64,000 bases of DNA from Paenibacillus terrigena DSM 21567 (GCF_000374845.1 NZ_KB895423.1:43078-107077); one strand, 5' to 3'; numbered from the stretch's first letter, positions 24,512 through 34,574 are shown. Translations and numbers: made by a program. The notes: generated from the letters alone by a model not told the origin.

Positions 24512-25351
24512 ATGATGATTGATGCACATCAGCACTACTGGAGACTAGATCGGGGAGATTATGGCTGGTTGACACCATCTTCTGGTTCCGTACTATTTCA
24601 GGACTATATGCCGGACTTGTTAAAAGATGAATTACACCATAACGGGTTTCAGGGGACCATTGTTGTACAAGCGGCGCCGACGATGGAAGAGACGACATTT
24701 CTTCTTCAATTGTGTGATAAAGAAGAAACCTTGATGGGTGTCGTGGGCTGGCTTGATATCAATGCTTCAGATTTTGAACAGCACTATCTTCGTTTTCGTA
24801 GCCATCCGCGTTTTGTAGGAATTCGTCCAACTTTCCCAGATATTTCGGATGGAGAGTGGGGGCATCACAAGCAGCTTATACATAATTTATCCATACTTGC
24901 TGAGGACGATTGTCCTGTTGATTTGTTGGTTCGTCCACCTGGTTTGGCAAAAATGGCAAAGCTACTCTCGTATGTGCCTAACCTGCCTGCCATTGTCGAT
25001 CACCTAGGTAAGCCGGATTTGTCAGGGAAAAGTGATCAACTATGGGCGGACGGATTACGCGCCATTGCGAAATTCGAACGTACCTCCTGTAAGTTGTCTG
25101 GACTCGCGACAGAAGGGGAGTTTGGTAATCGCAGGTCAGCCCAAGTGATACAGCCTTATATTCAGCATGCCATTCAGGTGTTCGGTTCTTCAAGGCTAAT
25201 GTTTGGCAGCGACTGGCCGATTTGTCTGCAAGCAGGCCGGTTTACGGAGATGAGGTCTATGATTGAGGAGGCGTTGTCCCATTATTTATCCACTGAAGAG
25301 ATCGATCATGTATTTGGCCATAATGCCGTTAGGATATACGGTTTACAATAG
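24512..25351 (+). CDS. Amidohydrolase-2 family lactonase (L-fuconolactonase/L-rhamnonolactonase-like, COG3618)
   Basis: A 279-residue TIM-barrel amidohydrolase of the sugar-lactonase group. The first metal motif is IDAHQHYW near the N-terminus; VGIRPTFPD, the barrel strand IVDHLGKPD and the terminal FGSDWPICLQAG with the metal-binding Asp follow in order. This family opens L-fucono- or L-rhamnono-1,4-lactone in deoxysugar oxidation. It is nine bases from the AraC regulator gene downstream and likely co-transcribed. Its presence points to a deoxysugar in the polysaccharide, to be oxidised by the aldo/keto reductase at 33358. Confidence 0.85.
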   Translation: MMIDAHQHYWRLDRGDYGWLTPSSGSVLFQDYMPDLLKDELHHNGFQGTIVVQAAPTMEETTFLLQLCDKEETLMGVVGWLDINASDFEQHYLRFRSHPRFVGIRPTFPDISDGEWGHHKQLIHNLSILAEDDCPVDLLVRPPGLAKMAKLLSYVPNLPAIVDHLGKPDLSGKSDQLWADGLRAIAKFERTSCKLSGLATEGEFGNRRSAQVIQPYIQHAIQVFGSSRLMFGSDWPICLQAGRFTEMRSMIEEALSHYLSTEEIDHVFGHNAVRIYGLQ

Positions 25352-25360
25352 GAGGGAACC

Positions 25361-27673
25361 ATGAAGATTCTTCCGAAGTATAGATCAAGAAAATATCTTT
25401 TCCGATTGCTCCTCTCCATTTCGATCGTTACGGTAATTTTTCTGACGATCAGTTCGTCACTCCTGTACTACATATCCGAGAATAAGATGCTCCAAATGCA
25501 GCAGCAAGCAGATTTGAAAGTGCTTTCACAAATTAAATATAACATCGATAACTTGAATGAAACGGTCAAAAATATTACAGTTTCCACTTCTATGGATTCG
25601 GATGTTGTCTATTTATTGAATACGTCCGTGATGGATAAAGGTGAACTCGCACAAAAGCTGAACAGACTGGAAAAAATGGTCTCAGGGTCTATGTTCCTGC
25701 AAAGCGTTACGATTTATAACGCCAATACGGGATGCTACTATTCAACCCAGAGCAGCATAAATTGCGCGGACGATGGCATGAACGGTTCACTGTCCAAGTA
25801 TATAAAGTCGCATAAAGATATCCCAAGGCTGAAGTTCATCCCTATTTCGGGCGTACAAGAAAAGTCACCGGTGTTCTCGATGTTTATCTATGACGAAGTA
25901 ACTGACAGCAAGCTGATTGTAACATTAAAGCCGTCCTGGCTTTTTGATAATATCAGTAACTTGAATCATGTGGACAGTGAACAGCAGGGCACGATTTTTG
26001 TTACAGACAAGTCTGGTACGCCGCTTCTGGAAACTACGATGAATACTCAGGTTCCTTTGGATGAATACCGAGAGGTGATTCGAAATCGTGCCGAGGCCGG
26101 TGTCGATCAGGATTATCTCGTCTACGAGAGCGGCAGCAACAAGTTTATACTTAGCTTCATGTCATCGAGTCAGAGTGACTGGATCATCGCGAGCGTACAG
26201 CCTTATCAAGTTGTTCTCGGAAAGCTCCAAGAGATGCGCAAGATTTCTTTGATCATTATCAGCGTAGTTCTCGTGTTGTCCATAGCGGTTTCCTTTATTA
26301 TTGCCTATCGACTCTATCGTCCGATTGAAAATATGCTGCAGCAGATGTTGGGGAAGCGGACCAGCAGTGGAACGGAAAAACGTTCGGATCTCGATGAGCT
26401 TAAACTTATTACCAACGAATATCAAGACGCAATGCACAAGTTAGTTAACCTGGAAAAGGAAGAATATTCCCAGAGGGATCAACTCAAAACCTTTGCACTA
26501 CGTAGACTCATCTCCGACGCCAGCCTGTTAACGCCACAGGAGATCCAGCAAATTCAGTGGGATATCGATCTTCATCAAAAGCTGCGCCTTTGCGTGCTTC
26601 TCATTGATGATATAGAGGAATTCGAAGGGCAATCCAGCGATTCCGATAAACGTCTCTATAAATTTGCGATTGCCAATATTACGAAGGAAATATTAGCAAG
26701 AGATTTGCACTGTGAAATTGTACCGATGCAAAACGATCATTTCGTGCTGCTGCTTGGGGAAGCCCAGGAAGGTTCCAGCATGCGCTTGGAAAACCTGAAA
26801 GGAATCTTACAAGAGCTGCAGCAAACGATCATTGCCTACTATCGAATTTCGCTATCCATTGCAATCGGAGATGAAACGCAGGAATACAGCCAGCTTTCTC
26901 GCCAATATGGTCAGGTTCTGGAAAATGCATCCTACCGCATCGTCCATGGGAAGTCTTGTATCATTACATCTGAGATTGTCGAACGGAATAAAGAAAATAA
27001 TGGTCCCTTTCAGTTCCCAACAGAAGTGGAGAAAAAAATATTGGAATCCATCAAGTCTGGTCAAAGCACGAAATTCCGTGAACAGCTCGAAGGTTTATTT
27101 CATCAATTGGAAAGCTTACATTTCAACAACATCATGTATTCCGTGTTTCATCTGCTCGCCATTCTGAATCAAGCAGTGGGGGAAATGAACAGTAACTCCG
27201 TTAGACAGGTGAATCTCGATTTCAAATATCAATACCAGCAGCTACTCAAACAAGAATCACTGCATGCCATGTTCAACATGTTCTTGACTATTTTTGAAGA
27301 AATTCATGGGCAGCGCTCACAGGACTTCAAAACGCAATCCAATCGGATATTGATTGACACGATCAAGGAAATCATAGAGGAGCAGTATGAAGATGCCAAT
27401 CTAAGTCTGTCGAGTATAGCGAGCACCATGAAATTATCATCCGCCCATGTCAGCAAGCAATTCAGGCAGCAGGAATCGATGTCGGTCAGTGAATACATCA
27501 ATGAAGTCCGTCTGCGAAATGCACTCGCTCTTCTTGAGAATAATGACTACAGTATCTCACGTATTATGGACTTGGTAGGCTACAGTAACGAGAGTTATTT
27601 TTTCAAGCTCTTCAAGAAGAAGTTTGGCACTACGCCCAAAGAATATCGTTTTAAAAAAGTTCTTGATGAATAA
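25361..27673 (+). CDS. Membrane-bound AraC-family transcriptional regulator with extracellular sensor
   Basis: A 770-residue one-component regulator. Membrane helix 1 spans residues 14-37; an extracellular Cache-like sensor fills 38-285; membrane helix 2 spans about 287-312 (SLIIISVVLVLSIAVSFII). A cytoplasmic linker with a degenerate GGDEF/YesN-like region follows, and two AraC helix-turn-helix motifs end the protein (SLSSIASTMKLSSAHVSKQF and ISRIMDLVGYSNESYFFKLF, closing with FGTTPKEYR). This class in Paenibacillus sits next to and activates an LplABC-type transporter, as here. ATG follows GGAGGGAACC. Confidence 0.92.
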   Translation: MKILPKYRSRKYLFRLLLSISIVTVIFLTISSSLLYYISENKMLQMQQQADLKVLSQIKYNIDNLNETVKNITVSTSMDSDVVYLLNTSVMDKGELAQKLNRLEKMVSGSMFLQSVTIYNANTGCYYSTQSSINCADDGMNGSLSKYIKSHKDIPRLKFIPISGVQEKSPVFSMFIYDEVTDSKLIVTLKPSWLFDNISNLNHVDSEQQGTIFVTDKSGTPLLETTMNTQVPLDEYREVIRNRAEAGVDQDYLVYESGSNKFILSFMSSSQSDWIIASVQPYQVVLGKLQEMRKISLIIISVVLVLSIAVSFIIAYRLYRPIENMLQQMLGKRTSSGTEKRSDLDELKLITNEYQDAMHKLVNLEKEEYSQRDQLKTFALRRLISDASLLTPQEIQQIQWDIDLHQKLRLCVLLIDDIEEFEGQSSDSDKRLYKFAIANITKEILARDLHCEIVPMQNDHFVLLLGEAQEGSSMRLENLKGILQELQQTIIAYYRISLSIAIGDETQEYSQLSRQYGQVLENASYRIVHGKSCIITSEIVERNKENNGPFQFPTEVEKKILESIKSGQSTKFREQLEGLFHQLESLHFNNIMYSVFHLLAILNQAVGEMNSNSVRQVNLDFKYQYQQLLKQESLHAMFNMFLTIFEEIHGQRSQDFKTQSNRILIDTIKEIIEEQYEDANLSLSSIASTMKLSSAHVSKQFRQQESMSVSEYINEVRLRNALALLENNDYSISRIMDLVGYSNESYFFKLFKKKFGTTPKEYRFKKVLDE

Positions 27674-27679
27674 TTTACA

Positions 27680-27747
27680 TGGTCAGCCGCTCCGCAAGCC
27701 GTTTCAAAGTTAACACGCTGAAACGATGCTACCGGGGCGGTTTTTTG
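27680..27747 (+). terminator. Terminator after the AraC regulator
   Basis: Outer arms CCGCTCCG and CGGGGCGG, an inner GTTTCA/TGAAAC stem, then TTTTTT. Confidence 0.75.
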
Positions 27748-27893
27748 TGTTATGGACGTAAACTACAGTATTTTAGCGTTTTTACCTGCAAAAAGTAGAG
27801 TGTTTTTTATTAATTACAGTATTCCTTTTCCTTGTTTTCACGGGATAATAGGGGCACAGCAGTCGCTTGCGGCAATGAAAAGGAGGAGCAGAA

Positions 27894-28808
27894 ATGATTA
27901 AAAAAGAGTGGAGGCACTTTAAGCGAAACCGGGAATTGTTCATCATGTCACTACCGGCGATCGTGTATAAGTTATTGCTTAGCTATCTGCCGATGCTCGG
28001 TTTGGTTATCGCATTCAAACAGTATCGATACGATCTTGGTGTATTTGGAAGCGAATGGGTGGGATTTAAGAACTTCAAGTTTTTCTTCAATTCGGATACA
28101 GCACTCATCGTTACTCGCAACACCATACTGTATAATCTTGCTTTTATTGTACTCACCATCTTGATAGCGCTTACATTAGCTATTTTATTGAATGAACTCT
28201 CAAGAAAGTGGATCAAGGTGCATCAAACGGTCCTATTTTTGCCTTATTTCCTATCTTGGGTTGTCGTCGGATATGTGGTACTGGCATTCCTTGATCATAA
28301 AAACGGCTTTTTAAATGTCATTTTAGGACTGTTCGGTCAAGATGCGATCAAATGGTATGAGCAGGCAAAGTATTGGCCGGTGATCATTGTCATTACTCAG
28401 CTCTGGAAGTCTGTAGGCTTTTCAACACTCATCTATTATGCAGGAATGCTGTCCATAGACTCCAGTTATTATGAAGCGGCAAAAATTGATGGCGCTAACC
28501 GATGGCAAATGATTCGTAAAATTACGATTCCGACTTTAATGCCATTGATCGTGATTCTGTTCATTATCGATGTAGGGAAAATATTCAGGGCGGACTTTGG
28601 ATTGTTCTATTTTATTCCGAATGACTCGAGCTTTCTCTACAGTACGACAGATGTTATTGATACCTATGTATACCGGTCACTTCGGGTTGTCGGGGATATT
28701 GGAATGTCCACTGCGATTGGATTATACCAGTCCGTCGTAGGGTTTATTCTGGTACTTCTGGCCAACTGGGTTGTTAAAAAAATAAACTCGGATAACGCGC
28801 TCTGGTAA
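27894..28808 (+). CDS. Carbohydrate ABC transporter permease (LplB family)
   Basis: A 304-residue inner-membrane permease with six membrane helices. The EAA loop that contacts the ATPase is at YYEAAKIDGANRWQMIRKIT. The N-terminal FIMSLPAIVYKLLLSYLPMLGLVIAF (read in parts) is characteristic of LplB-type oligosaccharide transporters. ATG follows AAGGAGGAGCAGAA. It heads a three-gene importer operon. No ATPase gene is nearby, as usual for this group, which shares a multipurpose ATPase such as MsmX. Confidence 0.93.
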   Translation: MIKKEWRHFKRNRELFIMSLPAIVYKLLLSYLPMLGLVIAFKQYRYDLGVFGSEWVGFKNFKFFFNSDTALIVTRNTILYNLAFIVLTILIALTLAILLNELSRKWIKVHQTVLFLPYFLSWVVVGYVVLAFLDHKNGFLNVILGLFGQDAIKWYEQAKYWPVIIVITQLWKSVGFSTLIYYAGMLSIDSSYYEAAKIDGANRWQMIRKITIPTLMPLIVILFIIDVGKIFRADFGLFYFIPNDSSFLYSTTDVIDTYVYRSLRVVGDIGMSTAIGLYQSVVGFILVLLANWVVKKINSDNALW

Positions 28809-28822
28809 GGAGGGGATGCAGA

Positions 28823-29755
28823 ATGTCTACGATACAAGTTACGATAAACAAGAAAGCTGCAAAAAGCTCTTTGGCAAGTAAAAAATCTAGCTGGAGTTCC
28901 CGGATTATTAATCTTTTCTTCTGTGCGCTATCCATCTTGTTAATCATTCCTTTGATTCTGGTCATATCCATCTCGTTCACTGATGAGAAAACACTTCTAC
29001 AACACGGTTACCATTTACTCCCGGAGAAGTTTAGTCTTGAAGCATATTCCTTAATTTTTAAATCCCCAGGCGTATTATTGAATGCCTACGGTATTACCAT
29101 TCTGGTGACCGTGATTGGGACGGTTATTGGATTATTTCTAACTAGTTTGACCGCATACACGATCTCACGCAAAGATTATCGGTATCGTAAACCGATGACC
29201 TTATATGTATTCTTTACCACCTTATTTAGTGGCGGGCTCGTTCCGTTCTATATTATGGTCACCCAGTATTTGCATCTAAAAGATACGATGTGGGCATTGA
29301 TTGTCCCGTATTTGCTAAGTCCATTTTACATCCTGGTGATGAAAGGTTTTCTGGATAAAATTCCGTTAGAAGTCATTGAATCCGGCAAGATCGATGGGGC
29401 AAGCGAATGGCGTATTTTCTTTACCATCGTGCTGCCGCTCTCCTTGCCAGCGCTAGTTACCATCGGGCTGTTCATCTCGTTCCAGTATTGGAATGATTGG
29501 TGGCTGGGCTTACTGTTCATCGACGACCAGAAGTTGGTTCCACTTCAATTAATGTTGTATCGCGTAATGAGCACCATCGAATATTTGTCCAACAATATGT
29601 CAACCGTTAACGTGAGTATCGACATGACGCAATTTCCGAGCTTGTCAGCAAGAATGGCTATGGCGGTGCTTGCAGCGGGACCGATGATGATCGTTTTCCC
29701 GATGCTGCAACGATTTTTCATTAGCGGCCTAACCGTAGGTTCTGTCAAAGGCTAG
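28823..29755 (+). CDS. Carbohydrate ABC transporter permease (LplC/YtcP family)
   Basis: A 310-residue permease with six membrane helices, 14 bases after its partner. The EAA loop reads ESGKIDGASEWRIFFTIVLP, with the first Glu retained. The start ATG follows GGAGGGGATGCAGA. It forms the heterodimeric channel with the preceding permease and receives substrate from the lipoprotein encoded next. Confidence 0.93.
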   Translation: MSTIQVTINKKAAKSSLASKKSSWSSRIINLFFCALSILLIIPLILVISISFTDEKTLLQHGYHLLPEKFSLEAYSLIFKSPGVLLNAYGITILVTVIGTVIGLFLTSLTAYTISRKDYRYRKPMTLYVFFTTLFSGGLVPFYIMVTQYLHLKDTMWALIVPYLLSPFYILVMKGFLDKIPLEVIESGKIDGASEWRIFFTIVLPLSLPALVTIGLFISFQYWNDWWLGLLFIDDQKLVPLQLMLYRVMSTIEYLSNNMSTVNVSIDMTQFPSLSARMAMAVLAAGPMMIVFPMLQRFFISGLTVGSVKG

Positions 29756-29781
29756 TCGAATGAACGGGTATCAAATTGCTT

Positions 29782-29812
29782 GGTACGACGGGTTCGTCTT
29801 CCCGTTCGTACG
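29782..29812 (+). terminator. Stem-loop between permease and binding-protein genes
   Basis: GGTACGACGGG and CCCGTTCGTAC form an imperfect stem without a T-run. Such intercistronic hairpins often leave the binding-protein mRNA more abundant than the permease mRNA; that role is inferred. Confidence 0.5.
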
Positions 29813-29857
29813 AGCAGTTGATATAAATATCATAATATACTTAGGGGGAAAGATGGG

Positions 29858-31348
29858 ATGAAGAAGCAATGGCTCAAATTGTTTGCAGGTGTGATCAGTT
29901 TCGTATTGGTATTGACGGCATGTGGAGGTGCCAAGGAAGAGCAGAAAGCCGCAGATGGTAAGCAGAATGAAGAATTGCCTCCCGTAGAGTTGGTATGGAA
30001 TTTCCCATTAAGCGCAATTCCGCAAGACTTAGCAACCGTTCAGGAAGCGGTGAACAAGATTACCAAAGAGAAAATCAATGCAACGGTAAAGCTGCAAGCG
30101 CACACATTTGCCGATTACAATCAAAAAATGAACACGATCGTTGCATCCGGTGAAAAGTATGATGTTGCTTGGGTGGCCAACTGGAACTGGGACTATCTGC
30201 AAAACCAATCGAAAGGTGCTTTTCTGGAGCTGGATGATTTGATTCAACAGAACGCGCCGGATTTACTGAAATCTATGCCTGATTTCGTCTGGGATGCTGC
30301 CAAAATCCAAGGTAAAATCTATGCCATTCCCAACTATCAGACGGTAACGAAAAAAGAAGGTTTTGTCATTCAAAAGCGTTTTGCAGACATATACAACTTG
30401 GATGTCAGCTCCATTAAGAAGTTCGAAGATATCGAACCGTTTCTGAAGCAAATTAAAGAAGGCGAATCACCGGACGTGGTTCCATTTCTGAATGATAAGA
30501 GTGGAAGATTCAGTCTAATGTACCAAAGTCAAGGGTTAGAAGCGATTAACAATGTCGTGGGTGTGGAGCTTCAGAATCCTGACAAACCTATTAATTTGTT
30601 CGAGACACCACAATATAAGCATTACCTGGATGTGATGAGAGACTGGTATACCAAAGGCTATATTAACGAAAATGCGGCAACGCTCAAGAACAAAAACGAT
30701 ATTATCAAAACAGGCAACGCAGCTGTTCAATTCCATAATGTGCTGAAGCCGGGCGGTGAAGTGGAAGCCAAAGCAGCCAACGGCGGAAATGATGTCATTT
30801 ACGTGCCAATTACGGATGCGTACGCTTCCACAGGCACGGTTATTACAACGATGCAATCCATCAGCAAAAACTCCAAAAATCCTGAACGCGCAATGATGTT
30901 TATCAATCTGTTGAACACAGATAAAGAACTTTATAATGCCATCAGTTACGGCGTAGAAGGTAAGCATTACAAGAAAGTGTCTGACAACGTCGTTCAAATC
31001 AATAAAGATGGCGGTTATGCACCTAACGCGAACTGGGTATTCGGAAACACATTTAACGCTTATTTGGTTGAAGGGATGGATCCTTCCGTCATGGAGCAGA
31101 CCAAGAAAGAGAATGAAACGGCGCAAAAATCCCCATTAATGGGTTTCAAGTTCGATAACACGCCAGTTATGGCGGAAATAGCCAACTTGGCTACGGTGAT
31201 CGATGAACATCTGCCGGGACTCGATACAGGTACGGTTGATCCAAATACGAATCTGAAAGTTTTCCAGGATAAGTTGAAGCAAGCTGGCATCGATAAGGTC
31301 ATTGAAGAAATGGCAAAACAAATTGAGGCCTGGAAGCAGACGAAGTAA
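29858..31348 (+). CDS. Extracellular sugar-binding lipoprotein (LplA-type)
   Basis: A 496-residue solute-binding lipoprotein. The lipobox VLTACGG (Cys22) follows a hydrophobic leader. The mature part begins with an acidic/lysine linker and has the family pattern of LplA-type proteins: YDVAWVANWNWDYL, the GKIYAIPNYQ strand and the C-terminal PNANWVFGN...LVEGMDP. ATG follows AGGGGGAAAGATGGG. It captures an oligosaccharide for the two permeases. Confidence 0.93.
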   Translation: MKKQWLKLFAGVISFVLVLTACGGAKEEQKAADGKQNEELPPVELVWNFPLSAIPQDLATVQEAVNKITKEKINATVKLQAHTFADYNQKMNTIVASGEKYDVAWVANWNWDYLQNQSKGAFLELDDLIQQNAPDLLKSMPDFVWDAAKIQGKIYAIPNYQTVTKKEGFVIQKRFADIYNLDVSSIKKFEDIEPFLKQIKEGESPDVVPFLNDKSGRFSLMYQSQGLEAINNVVGVELQNPDKPINLFETPQYKHYLDVMRDWYTKGYINENAATLKNKNDIIKTGNAAVQFHNVLKPGGEVEAKAANGGNDVIYVPITDAYASTGTVITTMQSISKNSKNPERAMMFINLLNTDKELYNAISYGVEGKHYKKVSDNVVQINKDGGYAPNANWVFGNTFNAYLVEGMDPSVMEQTKKENETAQKSPLMGFKFDNTPVMAEIANLATVIDEHLPGLDTGTVDPNTNLKVFQDKLKQAGIDKVIEEMAKQIEAWKQTK

Positions 31349-31353
31349 TTGGT

Positions 31354-31397
31354 AGATACGTACCGTGACGCCTTGGAGTGGCTCACGGTACGTATCT
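31354..31397 (+). terminator. 15-bp perfect stem-loop after the binding-protein gene
   Basis: AGATACGTACCGTGA (31354-31368) and TCACGGTACGTATCT (31383-31397) pair perfectly around a 14-base loop, followed by TTCC only. It is a strong terminator or attenuator between the transporter and the enzyme genes. Confidence 0.75.
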
Positions 31398-31455
31398 TTC
31401 CTATGGCGTTAAACGGCTATCATTTCACTAAGTCTTCACGATGGAGGTAACCACA

Positions 31456-33312
31456 TTGATCAATCAACTGACACTCAAGCAGTTTAAACAGGCTTTGGAG
31501 GAGACGGACTGTCCCTCACAGATTCTTTTCGCAGAAGCAGTCTCCCCCGAGCATTGGCATAGGATCAGAGAAGGGACAAAATACGCAGAAATTTGGGAGC
31601 AGCTTGAGGCAAAAGCGGAAGAACTGCTCGCGATGCCGCCGGCGCCCCCCTCATTCTCGGACTTTATTTTATTTGGCAGCACCGGTGACCGGATCATTTA
31701 TCAGAGCAAGCGGGATCAGCTCTACTCAGGGTTGCATACATTCAGTCTACTTGCCATGGCAGACATCCGCCCGGAATGGATCACAGGGTTGGAAAATGCA
31801 ATTTGGAACATTTGTAATGAGTTTACGTGGGTACTGCCTGCGCATGTGGGGCTCTACCATAACCAATATCCGAATCAAATTTGGGACCAGACGAAGATGC
31901 CTCGCGAAACGGTTGATTTAGCGGCTGCACACATCGGATTTACGCTGGCTGAAATCATTCATTTGGTGGGGGATCGCATGCATCCGTGGGTTGTCGAACG
32001 CGTCAAGGCAGAGATACATCGGCGAATTTTTGAGGTGTATTTCCATAATCCAGTCCCTCAGAACTGGGAGCTCAAAACGAACAATTGGCCCGCCGTCTGC
32101 GCTTCTTCCATTGGTGCGGCAGCGATCTATCTGGAACAGGACAGTGAAAAGCTGAGCGGCATGCTGTGGCGAGTCATCAATGTTCTCCGCGCTTACCTAT
32201 CCGGCTTTGATGAGCAAGGGGCCACGCCGGAGGGACCGGCCTACTGGCAGTATGGATTTTCGCATTTTGTTTTTTTTGCGGAGTTGTTAAAGGAGCGAAC
32301 GCAAGGGCGAATCTCCCTTCTGGAAGACAAGAAAATCGAGCAAATTTCCCTGTTTCCGCAATTTTGCATGCTGGGCGGTGGGAAAGTTGTCAATTTCTCC
32401 GATTCCGCCGAGCAGGTGAAATGGAATACGGGCGTGATTCATCGCTTGCAGAGCTATGCACCGGCCCTTCAAATGCCGGAATCAACGACCTGGCTGATGC
32501 CGACTTCGAACAGCTGGTTGGACAATTCTAGACTTATGCTGTGGTCTCCTGATCGGACTGAATCCCAGACAGAGGAGGCCTGGCGAGATTCGGGACGGGT
32601 TGAAGAGAGGATTTTCGAAGGGAATCAGTGGGCCATTTCGAAGGTCACCGATGTTAAGGGTCGCATGATCGCTTTTGCAGCCAAGGGCGGGTATAACGAA
32701 GAGCCGCACAATCACAATGATTTAGGGCATTTTATTCTCCATGTCGATGGTAGAAGTGTGCTGGCAGATATGGGACTCGGCGTATATTCCAGACAGTATT
32801 TTCAGCCGGAGTATCGTTATAAGCAAGTAAACGCCGGATCGCATGGCCACTCCGTGCCTATTGTTAACGGTTGTACACAGGGCTTCGGTAGACAGTTTTA
32901 CACGGAAATGACCGGGCATCATCAAACGAATGAGGAAATGGCTGTATCCCTGGATCTGACTAATGCGTATGCATGTTCTGATTTGAGACATCTTACACGC
33001 CAATTTGTATGGAAACGCACTTTGAACGAAACGCCGTATCTCGTCATTCGTGATCGGGTTTCTTTTTCCAATCAACCGACTTCCTTTCAAGAGGTATTCA
33101 TCAGCAGTGTTCAGCCAGTGAAGACGGTTCCAGGTCAATTAGAATTGAGCGATGTTACACTTTTCTACGAAGAGAGTGAGTGGTCTGCTGAAATAGAGCC
33201 CGTGACGCTAGATTCCGAAACGGAGAAGGGAAAGAGATTTTATCGGATCATCCTTCATCATCAACATCCGATATCCGACATGGAGATCGCGTTTCGGTTC
33301 GTGATTAGCTAA
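31456..33312 (+). CDS. Heparinase II/III family polysaccharide lyase-like protein
   Basis: A 618-residue cytoplasmic protein. The true start is probably TTG at 31456, because GGAGGT overlaps the earlier ATG at 31441. Residues 60-330 form the helical toroid (TWVLPAHVGLYHNQYPNQIWDQTK region). The C-terminal beta-sandwich carries the family signature GGYNEEPHNHNDLGHFILHVDGRSVLADMGLGVY (in parts), with the His and Asn used for zinc and substrate contact. It would cleave uronic-acid-containing oligosaccharides by beta-elimination after import, giving the unsaturated ends that the GH88 enzyme removes. Confidence 0.88.
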   Translation: MINQLTLKQFKQALEETDCPSQILFAEAVSPEHWHRIREGTKYAEIWEQLEAKAEELLAMPPAPPSFSDFILFGSTGDRIIYQSKRDQLYSGLHTFSLLAMADIRPEWITGLENAIWNICNEFTWVLPAHVGLYHNQYPNQIWDQTKMPRETVDLAAAHIGFTLAEIIHLVGDRMHPWVVERVKAEIHRRIFEVYFHNPVPQNWELKTNNWPAVCASSIGAAAIYLEQDSEKLSGMLWRVINVLRAYLSGFDEQGATPEGPAYWQYGFSHFVFFAELLKERTQGRISLLEDKKIEQISLFPQFCMLGGGKVVNFSDSAEQVKWNTGVIHRLQSYAPALQMPESTTWLMPTSNSWLDNSRLMLWSPDRTESQTEEAWRDSGRVEERIFEGNQWAISKVTDVKGRMIAFAAKGGYNEEPHNHNDLGHFILHVDGRSVLADMGLGVYSRQYFQPEYRYKQVNAGSHGHSVPIVNGCTQGFGRQFYTEMTGHHQTNEEMAVSLDLTNAYACSDLRHLTRQFVWKRTLNETPYLVIRDRVSFSNQPTSFQEVFISSVQPVKTVPGQLELSDVTLFYEESEWSAEIEPVTLDSETEKGKRFYRIILHHQHPISDMEIAFRFVIS

Positions 33313-33357
33313 GGATAGCAGCATTGTGCTCGAAAAAGAATAAAGGAGCGGGCCACG

Positions 33358-34260
33358 ATGGAATATGCCACATTAGGAAAAACAGGGTTTAAAGTATCCA
33401 AAATCGGTCTTGGCGGAGCACCGCTTGGCGGCGATTACGGCGGGACAACGGATGAAATTGTAACTCGAGTCATTGATCACGCACTGGATTTAGGCATGAA
33501 CTTTATTGATACAGCCCCCTTGTACGGGCGAGGGGAAAGCGAACGGAGAATCGGGAAAGCACTGCGAGGTAAACGTAGCAATGTGATTATCGCCTCCAAA
33601 GCAGTTATGCGAGGAGATCCTTACACGTACGAGAATACGATAAAGTCAGTTGAAGACAGCTTGAGCAGACTGCAAACAGATTATATTGATTTGATTCAAC
33701 TCCATGAATTGGAGCAGACCACCTATGAACAGGCGATAAACGAAACGCTGCCCGCTTTCCGTAAGCTGAAGGAGCAGGGAAAAGTAAGAGCGATTGGTGT
33801 GAATGCAGGTCGTCTTGATTTGTTGATGCCATTCCTTCAGGAGGAATTGGTCGATACGATTCAGACTTATGCGAAATATACCTTGATAGACTATTCGGCA
33901 AAAGATGAGCTCTTGCCCCTAGCAAAGGAGAAACAGATCGGCGTGATTCATGGCAGTCCGCTTGCGATGGGAATTTTGGCGGATCATCCGGCTCCTTTTT
34001 TGCAGAACAATGAGTTCTTGCTTGAAGAAGCCGCTCGAAGAATGACACAGCTTGATTTTCTAAGGAATACTGAACCGAAAGGTCTTGTTGAGCCGGCGCT
34101 TCGTTTCAGTCTGACTTGCCCGGATATCGCTATAACACTCGTGGGAACAACCTCGATTCAATCACTAACGTTAAATGCTAGCTTTTGTGATGGTAGAGGC
34201 TTATCTGATGATGAGATGACAAAAGTGTTTAGCTTATTCCAAGGGCAGCGATTGTTATAA
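33358..34260 (+). CDS. Aldo/keto reductase (L-fucose/sugar dehydrogenase-like)
   Basis: A 300-residue AKR barrel. The catalytic tetrad is visible: Asp and Tyr in FIDTAPLYGRGESERRIGKAL, Lys in IIASKAV and His in LIQLHELE. GLGGAPLGG near the N-terminus and the VPALRF-like VEPALRFSLTCPDIAITLVGTTS NADP loop complete the pattern. ATG follows GGAGCGGGCCACG. In this locus it likely oxidises a free deoxysugar to the lactone opened by the amidohydrolase at 24512. Confidence 0.9.
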   Translation: MEYATLGKTGFKVSKIGLGGAPLGGDYGGTTDEIVTRVIDHALDLGMNFIDTAPLYGRGESERRIGKALRGKRSNVIIASKAVMRGDPYTYENTIKSVEDSLSRLQTDYIDLIQLHELEQTTYEQAINETLPAFRKLKEQGKVRAIGVNAGRLDLLMPFLQEELVDTIQTYAKYTLIDYSAKDELLPLAKEKQIGVIHGSPLAMGILADHPAPFLQNNEFLLEEAARRMTQLDFLRNTEPKGLVEPALRFSLTCPDIAITLVGTTSIQSLTLNASFCDGRGLSDDEMTKVFSLFQGQRLL

Positions 34261-34288
34261 ATGGTTCTGACGAACAGGAGGTTTCAAG

Positions 34289-34549
34289 ATGGCCATCACA
34301 GAAAACCCGATACCCATTCCGGTTATTCATGCAAAGCGTCAAGCGGTTTCGCCGCAGTGGGCTGTTATGCAGCGCCGACTATTTGATCAACTGAACAATG
34401 TCCATAATAAGTGGCTAAACGTAGCTTTAGCTGGAGGGACGACGGTGACTTTGCGGATCAGCATGGATCGATATGTGAACGCTCCTTCTTATGATATGCC
34501 ATGGGCAGACCCAGAGAAACAAGATTTGCTAGTCGGTAGAACGCTATAG
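34289..34549 (+). CDS. Small protein of unknown function, possibly an N-terminal gene fragment
   Basis: An 86-residue ORF with a good ribosome site (AGGAGGTTTCAAG) and no recognised family. It reads VSPQWAVMQRRLFDQLNNVHNKWLNVAL, then a beta-rich end. It lies between the reductase and a large toroid-type protein, all in one direction with short gaps. It could be a small subunit or the remnant of a longer enzyme, since the first half resembles the beginning of larger Paenibacillus proteins found beside lyases. Confidence 0.5.
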   Translation: MAITENPIPIPVIHAKRQAVSPQWAVMQRRLFDQLNNVHNKWLNVALAGGTTVTLRISMDRYVNAPSYDMPWADPEKQDLLVGRTL

Positions 34550-34574
34550 TCACAACAAAGGAGTGAAGCAGCGG

